The notes beneath the pieces are model-generated. The model was not told where the DNA came from. It did no database searches and saw nothing but the letters and a program-made list of their open reading frames with translations. From Actinomycetota bacterium (GTDB lineage Bacteria > Actinomycetota > Geothermincolia > Fen-727 > JAQURN01): 7,055 nt of DNA. The position numbers and the translations under genes are program-made. This document shows, piece by piece, positions 6,317 through 7,055 of the stretch; the first letter of the stretch is position 1; every line of letters starts with the position of its first letter. The stretch is from the NCBI GenBank assembly GCA_028715585.1, contig JAQURN010000064.1, forward strand, positions 1 through 7,055, read 5' to 3'.

Positions 6317-6345
6317 ATAAAACACTACGCTATTATCAAAGTCAA
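6317..6345 (-). promoter_or_regulatory. possible weak promoter for nusG-rplK-rplA
   Basis: TTGACT (6345-6340) and TTTTAT (6322-6317) are 17 bases apart at the very end of secE. The -35 match is good (five of six) and the -10 match is modest (four of six). The -35 box falls within secE codons, so the match may be chance. It is listed because no better promoter for the downstream genes is visible. Confidence 0.25.
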
Positions 6346-6624
6346 GAGCTTAGAAAATAAAAGATCTAGAAGGTACACAAAGCCCGCAGCCAGGCACACC
6401 GTTATCAGGACAACTAGAGTGTAATTGACAACCTCCTCCTTGCTTGGCCATATCACCTTCTTCATCTCGGCGCGTACCTCTCTCAAGAATTGCAGGATGC
6501 GCCCCGGCAGTTTCTTTTCTGCCTTCTTCTTGGCAGTAGCCTTCTTACTGCGCTCTACGGCCTTCTTTCTCTCCTCCTGACTTTTCGGTTTTCCCTGAAG
6601 CCTGCGAACTTGCCTATTTAGCAT
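6325..6624 (-). CDS. secE: preprotein translocase subunit SecE
   Basis: Encodes SecE (99 residues), the small membrane subunit that clamps the SecY protein-conducting channel in the cytoplasmic membrane. The first 40 or so residues are strongly basic and lysine-rich and probably cytosolic. The conserved amphipathic helix and hinge follow (FLREVRAEMKKVIWPSKEEV, about 46-65), then one transmembrane helix (about 67-90: TLVVLITVCLAAGFVYLLDL). This is the short, single-span form, not the three-span enterobacterial one. ATG 6624 has GGAG seven bases upstream. It follows tRNA-Trp by 30 bases and precedes nusG, the usual secE-nusG pairing in bacteria. Confidence 0.96.
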   Translation of the reverse strand: MLNRQVRRLQGKPKSQEERKKAVERSKKATAKKKAEKKLPGRILQFLREVRAEMKKVIWPSKEEVVNYTLVVLITVCLAAGFVYLLDLLFSKLLTLIIA

Positions 6625-6654
6625 TCAGTATCTCCATCTAACACACAAACAACC

Positions 6655-6730
6655 TGGCAGGCCCGGAGGGACTCGAACCCCCAACCTCCGGTTTTGGAGA
6701 CCGGTGCTCTGCCAGTTGAGCTACAGGCCT
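6655..6730 (-). tRNA. tRNA-Trp (anticodon CCA)
   Basis: A complete 76-base tRNA with the CCA end encoded (6657-6655). The acceptor AGGCCTG pairs with CGGGCCT (one G-U) and the discriminator is G. The D arm is GCTC/GAGC, the anticodon stem CCGGT/ACCGG, and the loop CTCCAAA with anticodon CCA at 6697-6695. The variable loop is AGGTT, and the T arm is GGGGG-TTCGAGT-CCCTC. It lies between rpmG and secE on the same strand and is probably cut out of the operon transcript. A tRNA-Trp gene before secE is a recurrent arrangement in several bacterial phyla. Confidence 0.98.
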
Positions 6731-6773
6731 GCGGGACAAAACATATTCTCCCATCATTTCTGAATTCCCTCAA

Positions 6774-6923
6774 CTACCGAGTTTCTTTGTGAAGAGTGTG
6801 TTTGCCACACCAAGGACAATACTTTTTGAGCTCCAGCCGGTCAGGGTCATTCGTTTTATTCTTCGTCGAAGTATAATTCCTACGCTTGCACTCAGTGCAA
6901 GCCATGGTAACTATGATACGCAT
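6774..6923 (-). CDS. rpmG: 50S ribosomal protein L33, zinc-binding form
   Basis: Encodes L33 (49 residues), a small protein of the large subunit near the E site. The whole protein is family-typical: it starts MRIIVTMACTECKRRNYTST, contains NDPDRLELKKYCPWCGK, and ends HTLHKETR. Four cysteines in two CxxC pairs (9/12 and 36/39) mark the zinc-binding C+ version, which in some bacteria has a zinc-free paralog induced under zinc limitation. The start ATG 6923 gives the standard N-terminus. Its ribosome site is poor, with only a GGG about ten bases upstream and GAGAG adjacent. The gene begins 14 bases after the tuf stop, so coupling to tuf translation is plausible. The 43-base gap to the tRNA shows no clear signal. 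Confidence 0.96.
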   Translation of the reverse strand: MRIIVTMACTECKRRNYTSTKNKTNDPDRLELKKYCPWCGKHTLHKETR

Positions 6924-6937
6924 CTCTCGTCATCCCA

Positions 6938-7055
6938 TCACTTGTATATCTTTATAACCCTTCCGGCTCCAACCGTTCTTCCTCCCTCGCGGATGGCAAA
7001 CTTCAAGCCTTCCTCCAGGGCAATGGGAGTTATTAGCTCCACGTCCATCTCGGTG
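6938..7055 (-). CDS. tuf: elongation factor Tu, C-terminal 38 residues only
   Basis: The 3' end of the gene for EF-Tu, the GTPase that brings aminoacyl-tRNA to the ribosome. The 38 visible codons read MDVELITPIALEEGLKFAIR then EGGRTVGAGRVIKIYK and a TGA stop at 6940-6938. This is the conserved end of domain III. The 5' part lies beyond the right edge. The gene sits directly before rpmG. Whether it is the only tuf copy or a second copy beside one in a str operon (rpsL-rpsG-fusA-tuf) cannot be seen from here. Confidence 0.97.
   Translation of the reverse strand, partial: TEMDVELITPIALEEGLKFAIREGGRTVGAGRVIKIYK

Noticed and set aside
6731..6773. Promoter for tRNA-Trp-secE in the gap after rpmG
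   Set aside because: TTGAGG is present, but no -10 box lies at acceptable spacing.

Overview
This window is a housekeeping gene block, read entirely on the minus strand, from a bacterium. From right to left in transcription order it holds: the 3' end of tuf (EF-Tu), rpmG (L33), tRNA-Trp(CCA), secE, nusG, rplK (L11), rplA (L1), a structured rplJ leader with an attenuator, rplJ (L10), rplL (L7/L12), a 250-base spacer with a promoter, and most of rpoB (RNA polymerase beta). rpoB runs off the left edge, probably a few dozen codons short of its stop. No mobile element, CRISPR array or accessory gene is visible, and long open frames on the plus strand are shadows of these genes.

Organism: base composition is close to balanced. 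RpoB is compact. It lacks the long insertions of Proteobacteria and the extra segment Bacillus carries before the TDDIDH motif, and by recall its sequence is nearest to Actinomycetota RpoB (an LLDIYRKLRPGEPPT-type stretch, a VGRVKVYEAIVKGEN C-terminus). L33 is the four-cysteine zinc form. The order tRNA-Trp, secE, nusG, rplK, rplA also occurs in Actinomycetota. A deep-branching, moderate-GC Actinomycetota or nearby Gram-positive lineage is my best guess; the phylum is not proven.

Layout and function: tuf, rpmG, tRNA-Trp, secE, nusG, rplK and rplA are closely spaced (overlap of 11 bases to a gap of 100 bases) and look co-transcribed. They supply elongation factor Tu, a 50S protein, the tryptophan tRNA, a subunit of the SecYEG channel, the transcription factor that couples polymerase to the ribosome, and the L1/L11 proteins. 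rplJ and rplL encode the stalk complex L10(L12)n. Their leader carries a conserved L10-leader core followed by a strong intrinsic terminator and competing hairpins, consistent with autogenous attenuation. rpoB has its own sigma-70-type promoter in the rplL-rpoB gap, so polymerase synthesis can be partly uncoupled from the stalk genes.

The most notable points are the rplJ attenuator, whose terminator 3' arm doubles as a possible ribosome binding site; the run of TTG start codons (rplA, rplL, rpoB, possibly rplJ); and the dedicated rpoB promoter. I see no undescribed system; the regulatory leaders are the parts worth checking.
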